In this document: positions 1 to 10,460 of the stretch, piece by piece
Position numbering within the stretch: position 1 is the stretch's first letter
How the letters are laid out: every line of letters starts with the position of its first letter
NCBI GenBank assembly: GCA_032718475.1
Contig: JAUCBJ010004507.1
Location: forward strand, 1-64,000
Reading direction: 5' to 3'
Source of the DNA: Nemertoderma westbladi
Taxonomy: Eukaryota; Xenacoelomorpha; Nemertodermatida; Nemertodermatidae
DNA: 64,000 bases
Notes under the pieces: model-generated
The model's input: the letters and a program-made list of their open reading frames with translations, nothing else
Database searches by the model: none
Told to the model about the DNA's origin: nothing
Position numbers and translations under genes: made by a program

Positions 1-363
1 TGCACTGTGTGACCAAGAGCCACTCTGTGTCGATCTGCGAATAATATCACTCAAACTCGATCACACTGAGACATTCAAGACATACATCCAAACCGCGACT
101 GACAAACTCGCCGAGATTCCACTGGAATTCTGGGATTCTATTGGGTTCAGTGACCGATCATGGACCCAATGTAGTCAACCGATGCGCCATGTAGTCACTC
201 GATTTAGTTGCACGGTTTTCACCACCACATATGTAGAACTCAAGGATTCCACCAGTTAGATGAAGGCTGCTGTTGTCGTTTGTGTGGGGAACCAGCCACT
301 TATTACCAACTGATCCACTGCCACCGGAACAAAAGCTCATTGTCACACTCGGACTCGCTATAG
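1..363 (+). pseudogene. 3' end of a LINE reverse-transcriptase ORF (copy A')
   Basis: The plus-strand frame from about base 13 reads LCDQEPLCVDLRIISLKL, then IPLEFWDS, and aligns by eye with the C-terminal part of the reverse-transcriptase ORF at 8777-10108 (IALCGVKTFVEDIVLQLSL, then IPVEFWNS). After a stop near 267 a shifted frame carries the zinc-knuckle-like end CRLCGEPATYYQLIHC, matching CMLCGNPAPLYHLLKC of the other copy. The piece is therefore a related, decayed copy of LINE A cut by the window edge. It has at least one frameshift or stop and ends with TAG at 361-363. Only the C-terminus is present, so no catalytic motif is visible. Confidence 0.75.
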
Positions 364-605
364 CTTTTTAAAACTATTTATATTAACTCAATTGTAACAA
401 TTATTTATTATTATGTGGATGTGCTATGTATGTGCGTTTTATATCTTCCCGTATTTTTCGTCTTAACATTTATTTTATTGTGTTGTGGCTTAACCCTAAA
501 ACCGTGCCACTACCATGGCTTCATCCTGATTATATATATAAATTTAAGAAATATGATAAAGATTTGTAGAAAAATACAATTCAAAAAGAAGATGGGGGGT
601 CATCA
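364..605. other. AT-rich trailing sequence, probably LINE 3' region
   Basis: The 240 bases between the end of the LINE A' reading frame and the target duplication of the fold-back element are AT-rich. They hold open frames in all directions but nothing with recognisable protein character. They may be the LINE 3' untranslated region. Similarity to the short 3' tail of LINE A (10109-10223) is weak by eye. Confidence 0.35.
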
Positions 606-614
606 GGAAATTAC
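606..614. repeat. 9-bp target-site duplication, left copy (GGAAATTAC)
   Basis: GGAAATTAC stands directly before the outermost base of the left satellite arm. The identical 9-mer stands directly after the last base of the right arm at 12012-12020. A perfect 9-bp duplication outside inverted ends is the signature of a cut-and-paste DNA transposon. Nine bases is the usual size for Mutator-type and Foldback-type elements. Confidence 0.85.
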
Positions 615-2528
615 GGGTCAGAGTAAAACGCGGATCCGGATCAGGATCCGGATTCTATCATTTAACATTGTCCCTATGGAAGTCGACTGAATTAACATTT
701 TTCGGGTGTAATCTGCGGATCCGCGCACTGCTAAATTTACCGAATCCGTAACCGAGTGTAAAATGCGGATTGGCCTTTTTTTCAGATCCGGAAAGGAGTG
801 TAAAGCGCGGATTCATGTTTTAGGGTAAATCCTGATCGGAGTGTAAAACGCGGATTCATATTTCTACTGAATCCGGGATTGGGTGTAAAATACGGATTCA
901 GGTTTATTACAAAGTTTTATTGGATCCGGGTAGGGGTGTAAAACACGGATTTACGTTAATTACCAAGTTTTATTGGATCCGGAATGGAGTGTAAAACACG
1001 GATTTACGTTAATTACCAATTTTTATTGGATCCGGAATGGAGTGTAAAACATGGATTTACGTTAATTACCAAGTTTTGTTGGATCCGGAATGGAGTGTAA
1101 AACACGGATTTACGTTAATTACCAAGTTTTATTGGATTCGGAATGGAGTGTAAAACACGGATTTACGTTAATTAATTACCAAGTTTTATTGGATCCGGAA
1201 TGGAGTGTAAAACACGGATTTTCGTTAATTACCAAGTTTTGTTGGATCCGGAATGGAGTGTAAAACACGGATTTACGTTAATTAATTACCAAGTTTTATT
1301 GGATTCGGAATGGAGTGTAAAACACGGATTTACGTTAATTAATTTCCAAGTGTTATTGGATCCGGAATGGAGTGTAAAACACGGATTTACGTTAATTACT
1401 AAGTTTTATTGGATCCGGAATGGAGTGTATAACACGGATTTACGTTAATTACCAATTTTATTGGATCCGGAATGGAGTGTAAAACACGGATTTACGTTAA
1501 TTACCAAGTTTTGTTGGATCCGGAATGGAGTGTAAAACACGGATTTACGTTAATACCAATTTTTATTGGATCCGGAATGGAGTGTAAAACACGGATTTAC
1601 GTTAATTACCAAGTTTTATTGGATTCGGAATGGAGTGTAAAACACGGATTTACGTTAATTAATTACCAAGTTTTATTGGATCCGGAATGGAGTGTAAAAC
1701 ACGGATTTACGTTAATTACTAAGTTTTATTGGATCCGGAATGGAGTGTATAACACGGATTTACGTTAATTACCAATTTTATTGGATCCGGAATGGAGTGT
1801 AAAACACGGATTTACGTTAATTACCAAGTTTTGTTGGATCCGGAATGGAGTGTAAAACACGGATTTACGTTAATACCAATTTTTATTGGATCCGGAATGG
1901 AGTGTAAAACACGGATTTACGTTAATTACGGTACCAAGTTTTGTTGGATCCGGAATGGAGTGTAAAACACGGATTTACGTTAATACCAATTTTTATTGGA
2001 TCCGGAATGGAGTGTAAAACACGGATTTACGTTAATTACCAAGTTTTATTGGATTCGGAATGGAGTGTAAAACACGGATTTACGTTAATTAATTACCAAG
2101 TTTTATTGGATCCGGAATGGAGTGTAAAACACGGATTTACGTTAATACCAATTTTTATTGGATCCGGAATGGAGTGTAAAACACGGATTTACGTTAATTA
2201 CCAAGTTTTATTGGATTCGGAATGGAGTGTAAAACACGGATTTACGTTAATTAATTACCAATTTTTATTGGATCCGGAATGGAGTGTAAAACACGGATTT
2301 ACGTTAATTACCAAGTTTTGTTGAATCTGGAATGGAGTGTAAAACACGGATTTACGTTAATACCAATTTTTATTGGATCCGGAATGGAGTGTAAAACACG
2401 GATTTACGTTAATTCCCAATTTTTATTGGATCCGGAATGGAGTGTAAAACACGGATTTACATTAATTACCAAGTTTTATTGGATCCGGAATGGAGTGTAA
2501 ATCACGGATTAACGTTAATTACCAAGTT
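615..2528 (+). repeat. Left arm of the fold-back: ~53-bp tandem repeat, direct
   Basis: About 35 units, each carrying GGATCCGGAATGGAGTGTAA followed by AACACGGATTTACGTTAATT and a T-rich tail. Units near the outer end (615-950) are degenerate and GC-richer (AAAACGCGGAT); inner units are nearly identical. This suggests homogenisation from the inside. Length variants arise from TTAATTAATTACC versus TTAATTACC or TTAATACC. Multi-unit blocks recur (for example 1380-1550 and 1690-1860), showing segmental duplication within the arm. Reading frames across it repeat the same short peptide and are not genes. Confidence 0.9.
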
Positions 2529-2534
2529 TTATTG
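2529..2534. repeat. Probable LINE A target duplication, left (TTATTG)
   Basis: TTATTG, the last bases of a satellite unit, directly precedes LINE A sequence and recurs at 10224-10229 where the same satellite resumes with GATCCGG. The duplication is short and part of it is satellite sequence, but both junctions fall at the same phase of the repeat unit, as expected for one insertion event. Confidence 0.6.
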
Positions 2535-2840
2535 ACTACGACCTTTTATCGACCCTACCACGAGTAGTGATGAATTAGTGGATGGGGTGTATACTGCAAT
2601 CGAATCTATACCAGCTGGCTACAACGGTCCCATTATATTGGGCGGTGATTTCAACGCTAGATTGGATACCCAGAACTGTAAAGCGGAGTGTCTACAATAT
2701 CTCATGGAAGAATGTGTATATGGTCTGGAAATACAGAACGATTTAACCCAACCTACCTATTATTGTCACAACGGATCGAGTCTGATAGATTTAATATTCT
2801 CAAATCAGAAGGTTACTTCAATAGATTACCATATAAATGG
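2535..2840 (+). pseudogene. LINE A, endonuclease fragment (5'-truncated)
   Basis: The frame reads LRPFIDPTTSSDELVDGVY, then GPIILGGDFNARLD and NGSSLIDLIFSNQKV. These are the late motifs of an exonuclease-endonuclease-phosphatase (EEP) domain as found in non-LTR retrotransposons, which nicks the target DNA during target-primed reverse transcription. The early catalytic motifs (the N and E motifs) are missing because the copy starts inside the domain, directly against the satellite arm. This is classic 5' truncation. The reading stops at the T8 run at 2842, where LINE B begins; the domain's last motif resumes about 5.1 kb further right (HVPLRM at 7983). The gene is dead. Confidence 0.85.
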
Positions 2841-2856
2841 ATTTTTTTTATTTAAA

Positions 2857-3192
2857 GCTCGGTTTACGCCCCGGCAGGCTATATTGATAAAATTATAGGG
2901 TGATAACTGTTAAAAACATAAGTTTAAAACGCACGGTATATAGGTTAAGTAAAATACGCAATTACAGTAAAATGGTGAGGTCTAAAAATCGCACCGTAAA
3001 TATATAACTGATAATGTCAGATTTAAATTATGTTTGATGAAATGACATTAATGAATATGATATAATAAATATAATAAACTGAGGAGACAGTATTTTACAA
3101 TCAATTATTTTAAATTAGAGAATGGAAGGGTGAAATTATATTATTATCATGATTATGATATTTATATACATAAGATACAGTATGTTAATGAT
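2857..3192 (-). other. LINE B 3' untranslated region
   Basis: AT-rich stretch between the stop of the reverse-transcriptase ORF and the A-tail of LINE B. It contains several short A/T runs and no reading frame of note. It is assigned to LINE B because it lies between that element's coding sequence and its A-rich end. Confidence 0.6.
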
Positions 3193-4731
3193 TTATCTTG
3201 AAAGATCAAGATAGTTTTGAACTAATTCAATACGGGTACGGGCATGTTGGTCAACCTTATTAAGAAGGGCGTTGCAATAGGCTAGAGTGAAGTTTTCCCC
3301 TGGTGTCATATTTTGGCATGAAGACTTCTCAGCCATTTTTACGCACTGCCTTATTGAGAACTCGTGGATGGCTAAAGAGCATAGACTTGGAAAGTCGTAG
3401 ATCCATGCTCCTTCGACATACGATTTGAAAAGTGCACTACTACGGCCGCTACAATGTTCACATAAAATATTTGTGAATAGGTAGGTTATCTTCCTGTTGC
3501 CGGAGTTGAATAATTGGTTGATCAATCTCAGTTGTTTCGCCCTTAGATATAGTTCGGTGTCGACTTCGAAAAGTCCATAAAGTACTTTAGTTGGAAGACG
3601 ATTATCTTGTCGAGCTATTGACCTCATTGCCTTTCTGCAGGTTTTGCTGACATTAGAAATCGTTTCAGTAGATAATGTGGCAGCGCCATATGATATGCTC
3701 GGTAGGCAGACGGCTCGCCATATCAGACTTGTTATGTCTAGTGATGCTTCATCTACTGCTAGACCGCGGTGATTTAGTTGGGAGACATTCTGCCATACTT
3801 TTGCTTTAACAATGTTCTCCATCTTATGGGGTTCTGCTGGCAGTGGCAGCCCCATATACATGCAGGATGCTTCTGAACGTAGAGTTAAAATTTCTGATTC
3901 CAGATAATCATGTGTGTTTGATTTTCCATTTGTTTCTATAGACAAGAAATGGCATTTCTTTGTATTCAGTAGCACGTTGTGGTCCTCAAAGTATTTCGAT
4001 GCCTTTTCCATTATTGCAGTCAGGTCTGGTTTAATGTTCGCCAACAGGATAATGTCATCAGCATAGCTTATTATGCTATATGATTCTGTACCTATATGTG
4101 ATCCAAGTTCCGAAGAGCTAATGTCCCTAATTAAATCATATAGGTAAAAGTTGAAGAGGAGCGGAGATAGGACGCCACCTTGCCGGACCCCCTGTTGTAA
4201 ACTAGAATTGTCGGTAAAGAGATAACCGCAACTTTTTAGGTAGGCATTCGAGTTGTTGTAGTACATTTCAAGTGCATCAATGACTGTAGTACAGGCACCG
4301 GCAGATCGTATTTTCCTGAATAGTTTTGGGTATGATACAGTGTCGAATGCAGAGGATAAGTCAAGGCTTAAAATGTACATCTGCGAATTGCTGCTTGTGA
4401 ATTTGTTGATGATGCTGGTTACAGATTGATGTGCCATTTCTGACCCAATTTTTGGTCTGTACCCGAATTGCAGATCATGGGCTTGCAGTGCAGAAAGTTC
4501 GCTTAGTAGTGAGATTTCCCACAGCTTTGCGATTGTCACTATGACGCTTATATTACATACTGAAATCGGTTGTGGAACAATTGTCTTGCGTTTTTGAGGT
4601 TTTGGAACAGGAGTGGTGATGCTTGTAGTAAACGCGATTGGGCAGATACCATCTCTGTTTATTTTGTTGAATAAATTTGCGATGAAATCATGCAAAGCGT
4701 CTTGAAGAAGCGTGTAACAGTGTTTCTGCAT
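3193..4731 (-). pseudogene. LINE B ORF2, reverse-transcriptase half (frameshifted from endonuclease)
   Basis: This 512-residue frame carries the palm motifs of a non-LTR reverse transcriptase: ILSLDLSSAFDTVSYPKLF (catalytic Asp at 124), GVRQGGVLSPLLFNFYL (181-197) and SYADDIILLA (YADD at 223-226), then LNTKKCHFLSI of the thumb. It would copy the element's RNA at a nicked target. It overlaps the endonuclease frame (4688-6154) by 44 bases in a different register, although both halves belong to one polyprotein in this class. A single indel near 4730 is the simplest explanation, so the Met at its start is not a real start. Otherwise the frame is intact to the C-terminus, which suggests a fairly young copy. 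Confidence 0.85.
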
Positions 4732-6154
4732 TCAGATTGAAAATATCACTGGCTTTTCCTCTATTAAGCTTGTTTATATATGCTTCAATCTGTTCTGGGG
4801 TGACATCTTGCGGTTGCGCTGGTGTACCTGTTTCTGTGATAGGATTGGCATCATTGTCAGTGTCATCTCTTCCTGTTTTGAAGTGCTGTACTGTTTTTCT
4901 GTAAATTTGTGAGAGCTGGTTTTTGGTGTAAATTTGTTTGTGGTCCTTTGGTTTTACTTTCCGCCAGAATTGTTTTGTGTTCCTTTTGTATGTGTCGACT
5001 AATGATCTTATATGATCTCCGTATGATCTTTTCAAGAACTTTGTTGTGTTTATTGTGTGTTTCACATGTTTTTTGTATTTTACATAAGAATGTGGAATAT
5101 TTTGAGTTGCTGCCTCAGTGATTATAGTTATAAGCGAATCTGTCTTCTCATCCACTGACTGATTTCCATTACTGATGAGAGTAAGTTCGGCTCCTATTTG
5201 TTCCTTGTAGTGCAGGATTTGGGTTTCAGTCGCACTTCGAAAATGATATCTGATCTCCTTAGCTTTTTTTCGATTTGGTAACGCTTCACTTTTCTCAATG
5301 AGCCTCTCAAGTAATAGGTTAGCCATCACTGGTCTGTGATCAGACATGTTGTGCTTATCTTCCCTCAGGACCTTTGTGTGCATTATCTTGCCTGCCCAGG
5401 TATTCGGAATATTGATTAGATCTATATAACTTGTCCGTATTATGTCTCCTTCCTTGTCTTTAAAGCTATACGTATGTTTTGCTCCATGGCCGCAGTGACT
5501 AAGATCAGCTGCTGTGAGGTTGTATTTCCTCATAATGTTATTTTCAAATATTTTCCCGAAATCTGAAGGTTTATCTTCACCTCTTGGATGCATCTCACTG
5601 TTAAAGCTTAGAGTGCCATTTATGTCACCAAGAACAATTGTAGGTATATTAATGCTTATACATTCTTCTAATAGTGCTGATAAGTTGCCAGTTTCCATAA
5701 GATATAGTTCTTTATCTTCTGTTCTTTTGCAATCGGCAGGCATGTATATGTTTATTATGGCAAAATCATTCATGGTGAGATTTCGTACAATTGCCCCAGA
5801 TATACGGTCTGAGTTGCAGGTAAGTGGTGCACAATTTTGAGATATATTATCCCTGATAAAGATTGCAGTCCCTCCTTCCCCACGAGCACGTTTTTTGTCT
5901 TTGAACATTTCTTTTGATATTGTATGTGATATACAAGTATATTCGTCATGTAGCCCAGTTTCATAAAAATAGAAGTTGGCCTCTCGAGCACCCAGCCAGT
6001 GCTCCTGTATAGCTAGTAAGTCAGGTTTATGTTCATTACATATTTTCACTAAAAAGTGTATGTTCCTTGTATAACCTTTGCAGTTAAATGTTTCCATTTT
6101 GAGTTTCATTTTATCCTGTTCCTTTCCATCAATTGGTTTGGAGGCTTTTGGCAT
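4688..6154 (-). CDS. LINE B ORF2, endonuclease half
   Basis: The 488-residue frame begins with a short leader and then METFNCKGYTRN (20-31), LLAIQEHWL (Glu at 51), GGTAIFIRD (94-102), INIYMPAD (134-141), IVLGDING (173-180), SYIDLINIP (242-250) and SDHRPVMANL (271-280). This is a full set of EEP endonuclease motifs, including the terminal Asp-His pair. The enzyme nicks chromosomal DNA to prime reverse transcription. Residues 290-460 form the linker toward the reverse transcriptase. The frame ends after NKLNRGKASDIFNLNAE, where the frame leading into the reverse transcriptase continues in another register. It starts about 40 bases after the ORF1 stop (6195), the usual spacing of a two-ORF LINE. 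Confidence 0.85.
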   Translation of the reverse strand: MPKASKPIDGKEQDKMKLKMETFNCKGYTRNIHFLVKICNEHKPDLLAIQEHWLGAREANFYFYETGLHDEYTCISHTISKEMFKDKKRARGEGGTAIFIRDNISQNCAPLTCNSDRISGAIVRNLTMNDFAIINIYMPADCKRTEDKELYLMETGNLSALLEECISINIPTIVLGDINGTLSFNSEMHPRGEDKPSDFGKIFENNIMRKYNLTAADLSHCGHGAKHTYSFKDKEGDIIRTSYIDLINIPNTWAGKIMHTKVLREDKHNMSDHRPVMANLLLERLIEKSEALPNRKKAKEIRYHFRSATETQILHYKEQIGAELTLISNGNQSVDEKTDSLITIITEAATQNIPHSYVKYKKHVKHTINTTKFLKRSYGDHIRSLVDTYKRNTKQFWRKVKPKDHKQIYTKNQLSQIYRKTVQHFKTGRDDTDNDANPITETGTPAQPQDVTPEQIEAYINKLNRGKASDIFNLNAETLLHASSRRFA

Positions 6155-6194
6155 TGGGATTTCGTTCTTAAGATTGGATAGTGTTGTAAGTGAT

Positions 6195-7978
6195 TTAAAA
6201 GCGGTATCTTCGTTCCGGATGGGTAATGTTCTTCAGGTGCAATGATATGTATCTCGGATTTGTCTGAATCATGTCTTCTTGGTGGAGGTTTATTTGTTCA
6301 AGCCAGTAATAGTCATCATTGAATGTTTCTGGTTTGACTGTGGTTTTATTTGTCTTGCTACCACTTGTTTTATCTTGGTTATGGTTTATATATTCAAGCC
6401 AGTAGAATTGGTCTTTCAGATTATTTATTTGGTGAATATTGAAGTTAGAACTGCCATGTAGTTTTGCTGATTTACTGCTTGGGGAGATTATGGTTGCGAC
6501 TCTGGCTCCTTTTGGCCACAGGTCGGGTTTTTGGAAAGCAACCCGATGTACTGCCTTGATGGTGACTTTAGCTTCCTTTTCTGTTCCCCTTTGACCCATT
6601 ATTGTAATGTTTATCGGCCTGTAGCCTGTTTGCTTGTAGCAAAATTGAGATAAAGCAGTCGTAGAAGTGGTTGGAGGAAGACCATTTATTTGGAGAGTAA
6701 TGGTTTCTGTTGTATTTCCTTTGGGTAGTTCGTTAGACTTACTTTTTGGTAGGTATGTATTTGGTTTAGATCCAGTGGGTAATTTGATCTTATCATAACA
6801 TGGTTGTATTGTTTGTTCTTCTAGTATCTTATGTAGGAGGGAATTTTGTTGTACTATCAGTTTCTCTATGGCTTTGGCATCATCTAAGGCACTGTAACGA
6901 TTTGCTTCTACTGAAGATGGAAGTATAGTTGAGCTAGATTCCTTTTTAGGTGATTTGCGAGAGTTATTTTTATTTGTTACTTCTTGCCATGTCGAGGAGG
7001 AATTTTGAAGTACTTGTTCTATCGTATCTGGGTTAGATACTGATATACTGCTGTCATTTTTTATTTCATCGTGGTAATCATCTTCACTGCTAGTGTCATC
7101 GGATGATAGAATGCTAGGTGATGTAGAGTTTGTATGCTCATTCTTTATGTGTTTTGGAAGTTTTTTCTTCTTCTTTGTTTTTTTCTTATGTTTCAATGGT
7201 GAGCTTTGTTTTGTTGCATTGGTTTTATTGGTAGAAATTAAGATATTGACTTGCTTCTCAAGGTTTTGGATTGTGTTGCTGTGCGTTTTGCATTGCGTAG
7301 ATAGTGTTTTTACTTCAATCTGCAACGTGGTAACCAAGTTTATTAGCTCCATCAGTCCATAAGCGTCAGTACTGCTTGAGTTTATACGTTTTTTGAAAGT
7401 GTGGGTTAGTGCCTTGGACTCAAAAACAATTGCAAATTCTGCTACATCGGCTGCAAGCTCGTCTATTGATTTTCTGTTAATTGTTGTGCATTTGAGGCCA
7501 GCCTTTTCACCTATAATATTGGTCAGGATTTCTTTAAATAGTTCACGTTGGATCTTAAGAAGGAAATCAAAACCAAGTTCCTTTATTGTGCATATAAGGT
7601 CGTCTTTAGGGTTCTGTAAAAGGCGTGTTGAGCGGAGTGCTGCTACAAATGCACTTGCATCGTCTTTTCTTCTTAGATGATCAAGTAGAGGACGGCCAGT
7701 TAGTCTGCTGTTGGCATCCTGGTTATTCATTTTTAGATCATTACTTGTTGCTCCTATTTCATTACTTTTGTTATTTAATTTGATTAGTTTGACGGACTCA
7801 AGGCATGATTTTATCCAGTCTCTGCTCTTCTGGCTTTGGTTATGTATGTGATTAATGTCCTTGGAAGATTGTGCTATTGCGAGTGCATATAGGCACACAT
7901 AAATTCCACAATCGTGGCCATTTTGCTGTTTAGGAGACACTTGTGGAGGATCTGTTACTGCCCACGGTGCATCAGAAG
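6195..7978 (-). CDS. LINE B ORF1: Ulp1-like protease remnant plus gag-like protein
   Basis: The open frame begins antisense within LINE A (to 8033), so its first ~18 residues are not native; native sequence starts near PSDAPWAVTD. It continues with QQNGHDCGIYVCLYALAIA, the C-terminal Gln and Cys motif of Ulp1/C48-type cysteine proteases; the His and Asp motifs upstream are missing through truncation. Downstream are a helical region, a probable coiled coil (about residues 226-270, LVTTLQIEVKTLSTQCKTHS), a Lys-rich KHKKKTKKKKK stretch, a Ser/Asp-rich linker, and a compact RRM-like segment (ITLQINGLPPTTSTTALSQF to QKPDLWPKGARVATI). The C-terminus holds two similar motifs, FYWLEYINHNQ and YYWLEQINLHQ. 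It probably binds element RNA. Protease activity is impossible in this copy. Confidence 0.7.
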
Positions 7979-7980
7979 GA

Positions 7981-10108
7981 AACACGTACCACTTAGAATG
8001 GGTTGGGAACTGACCCGCATCAACGACCAACAAAACCTACCTAAGGGAAATGTCCAAAGGAAAACAAAGCGAGAACTCGACTTGGAAAATCTTGAAGTGG
8101 ACCCCAGGTTGTCCCAAGCGTTTAACTTCTTGTCGGAGTTCGATCAGGATATAGTACACAAATATTGCCGATGCAATTAAAGATTCGGTGGTACCTCTTA
8201 AAGTTACAGCGAAATTAAATCCCTGGTTTGATGCGGAATGTTTTAACCGACGACGGGAAGTAATAATGCTCCATCATAGGGCCAAAGTTGATCCCGCCCA
8301 ACGCGAATTCCTGTGCATATCGAAACGATCATATAAACTCCTATTAAAGGGTAAACAAGCAGCCTACGTCAAAATACAAGAGGAAAAACTGATCGCTAAT
8401 GCGGAATCCGAACCATACGAATGGTGGCAGAAACGCGGACCGGAACCCCCTTGCCCAGTCCCATTAGAAAGGTGGGAGAGACATTTTAGTGACCTCCTTT
8501 CTGACTCGACTGCCGACACACCCAGTCGAAATCTATCGCAGTCCGTGCCAGATGACAATGGCGGCGATCTTCCGTATAACGCTCCCTTTACCCCCGAGGA
8601 AGTAGAGGAAGAGTTTCGAAAGAAACCGAACTGGAAGTCTGGGGGACCCGATCTCCTCCCGTATGAACTCCTGAAGGCCGCATGCCCATTAACTCTTTAC
8701 TTTTGGGTAACACTATTTAATATATGTTTCATTTCAAGGATCTCGCAATGAACCGGACAATTATCGAGGCATAGCATTGTTGTGCAATGCATACAAGGTT
8801 CTAACTGGCCTCGTAGCTCGCCGCCTACGCACCGCCTTCCGACACAAGATACCCATAGAACAATTCGGATTCCTGCCGGGAAAATCTACAGCGCAACCAA
8901 TCCAGCAATTACTCAAGGATATAAACTATAACCTAAACCAACCCAGGAGACCTATCTATGCATGCTTTGTAGACTTCAGGAAAGCGTTCGATTCCATTCC
9001 AAGATCCAAACTCATCGATAAACTGCAGCGATTATTTGGGCTGAAAGGACGCATGCTGAGGTTTATACAACTTTTACTCTCTACGAATTATATTCAAGTA
9101 TTCGATGGGTTGCGGAAGACGAAACCTATAAGTCAGCTGATCGGTCTATTACAAGGAGATACACTGAGTCCTTATCTATTTATATTATATATCGCTGATC
9201 TTGTGGACGCACTCAAACGGGCTGCTACTTTAGTAATTCTATTGTTTGCAGACGACTTACTATTTTACTCACGCACTAGAGACGGTCTGCAGGCCGGGCT
9301 CGATGCTCTATCGGAGTGGGCAGCTCTGAACGGACTACAGGTGAATCTTAAGAAAACGGCCGTGATAAAGTTTCGACGGGGTGGACAACTATGTAAAACA
9401 GATAAGTTCGATTACAATGGGCAACCTGTAGAAATTCGAAATGCATACACTTATTTAGGCGTCACCTTCCAAACAACATTATCATTTTCGAAACACATTT
9501 CAAATATCTGCTGCAAATCTATAATATCTATACATAGTATAAATAACCCGCGTTTACTATCCCTGGCAACAGCTATTAAAGTCTTCAATATCAAGATTCG
9601 ACCCACGGTAACTTATAATTTTCATTTACTTTGGCCGCATTTGAGTACAACAAACCTTCATACAACCGACAGAGTGAAAACGAATTTCCTAAAGAAAACC
9701 CTCGGTCTGCATAAAAGTTCTCGGAATCGCCTGGTGATAGCGCTATGCGGAGTAAAGACCTTTGTTGAAGACATCGTTCTGCAACTGAGTTTAAACGATA
9801 CGGATGCCCTCCGGAAATACCGTACGGATATCGCCACAAAGAAGCTGGAAATACCGGTCGAATTCTGGAACAGTCCTGCATTCCAGAACCGGACGTGGAC
9901 AGAACCATACCAAACCGGTCGACATGTTACTACCAGGGTATCTATCCACGGATTCCACCATAAAATCTGTGCGATATCGAAATTCCACACCCCTAACCCA
10001 GAGAACTGGGTGTGTATGCTGTGCGGAAACCCAGCCCCACTCTACCACTTACTGAAATGTCAAAAAAACACGAAATCGTTAACTTCATGGGCCACTGATG
10101 ATAATTAG
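7981..10108 (+). pseudogene. LINE A, endonuclease end plus reverse transcriptase
   Basis: LINE A resumes with HVPLRMGWELTRI, then a linker (LNPWFDAECFNRRREVIMLHH), the start of the reverse transcriptase (KKPNWKSGGPDLLPYELLK) and NEPDNYRGIALLCNAYKVL. The main frame (8777-10108, 443 residues) has FVDFRKAFDSIPRSKL (Asp 66), LLQGDTLSPYLFILYIADL, LFADDLLFYS (FADD at 157-160), LNGLQVNLKKTAVIKF, and a C-terminal zinc knuckle C-x2-C-x8-H-x4-C at 413-428. Frame changes near 8170 and 8735 and lost sequence between GSRNEPDN and the preceding block show that it is dead. The 3' end lies near 10223, followed by the target repeat TTATTG and resumed satellite. Confidence 0.85.
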
Positions 10109-10223
10109 TCTACATTTTAACTCATTTTATATAATTTATTGCTATTTTTACTCACTGTGTTTTATTGTTCATAAATTGTTATTCTACCTATAATGCCAGT
10201 ACCCCGGCGAAATTAAATTGATA

Positions 10224-10384
10224 TTATTGGATCCGGAATGGAGTGTAAAACACGGATTTACGTTAATTACCAAGTTTTAATGGATCCGGGAATGGGTGTA
10301 AAACGCGGATTCTAGTTAATTACAAAGTTTTATTGGATCCGGGAAGGGGTGTAAAACGCGGATACAAGTTAATTAGTAAGTTTA
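10224..10384 (+). repeat. Remainder of the left arm beyond LINE A
   Basis: Three satellite units in the same direction as the left arm, beginning mid-unit (TTATTGGATCCGGAATGG). They are the continuation of the array interrupted by LINE A. The last units are GC-richer and degenerate (GGGAAGGGGTGTAAAACGCG), as at the outer end. Confidence 0.85.
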
Positions 10385-10460
10385 AATGAACAATTTGTAA
10401 AACGCATATGCAATAAAGACCCAGACCCTCATCCAGTTACAATTATGTAATTACAATTTT
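10385..10460. other. Central spacer (loop) of the fold-back element
   Basis: About 75 bp of non-satellite sequence between the direct and inverted arrays, including TGCAATAAAGACCCAGACCC and short TTACAATT repeats. It is the loop of the predicted fold-back. It has no coding capacity. Confidence 0.7.

Larger units (their letters stand above)
2842..7978 (-). mobile_element. LINE B: minus-strand non-LTR retrotransposon inside LINE A
   Basis: On the minus strand, in order: a protease remnant plus gag-like ORF1 (to 6195), an endonuclease ORF (6154-4688), a reverse-transcriptase ORF (4731-3193), a 3' untranslated stretch of about 350 bp, and an end of the form TTTAAATAAAAAAAA at 2856-2842, that is a poly-A signal running into a short A tail. 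The 5' end is truncated within the protease domain near 7978. The insertion splits LINE A's endonuclease coding sequence. No long target duplication is visible; GGA occurs at both edges (2839-2841 and 7978-7980), and the LINE A frame does not rejoin exactly, so a few bases may have been lost. Confidence 0.85.

Noticed and set aside
1200-2500. Open frames repeating the peptide DPEWSVKHGFTLI
   Set aside because: They are readings of the 53-bp satellite in the fold-back arm; the frame is lost at length variants.
7093-7362. Hydrophobic Phe/Cys-rich open frame resembling a membrane protein
   Set aside because: It is antisense to the Lys/Ser-rich part of LINE B ORF1; the composition is explained by the opposite strand.
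7914-8180. A separate small gene on the plus strand
   Set aside because: It straddles the LINE A/LINE B junction; the downstream part is LINE A coding sequence and the upstream part is antisense to the LINE B protease remnant.
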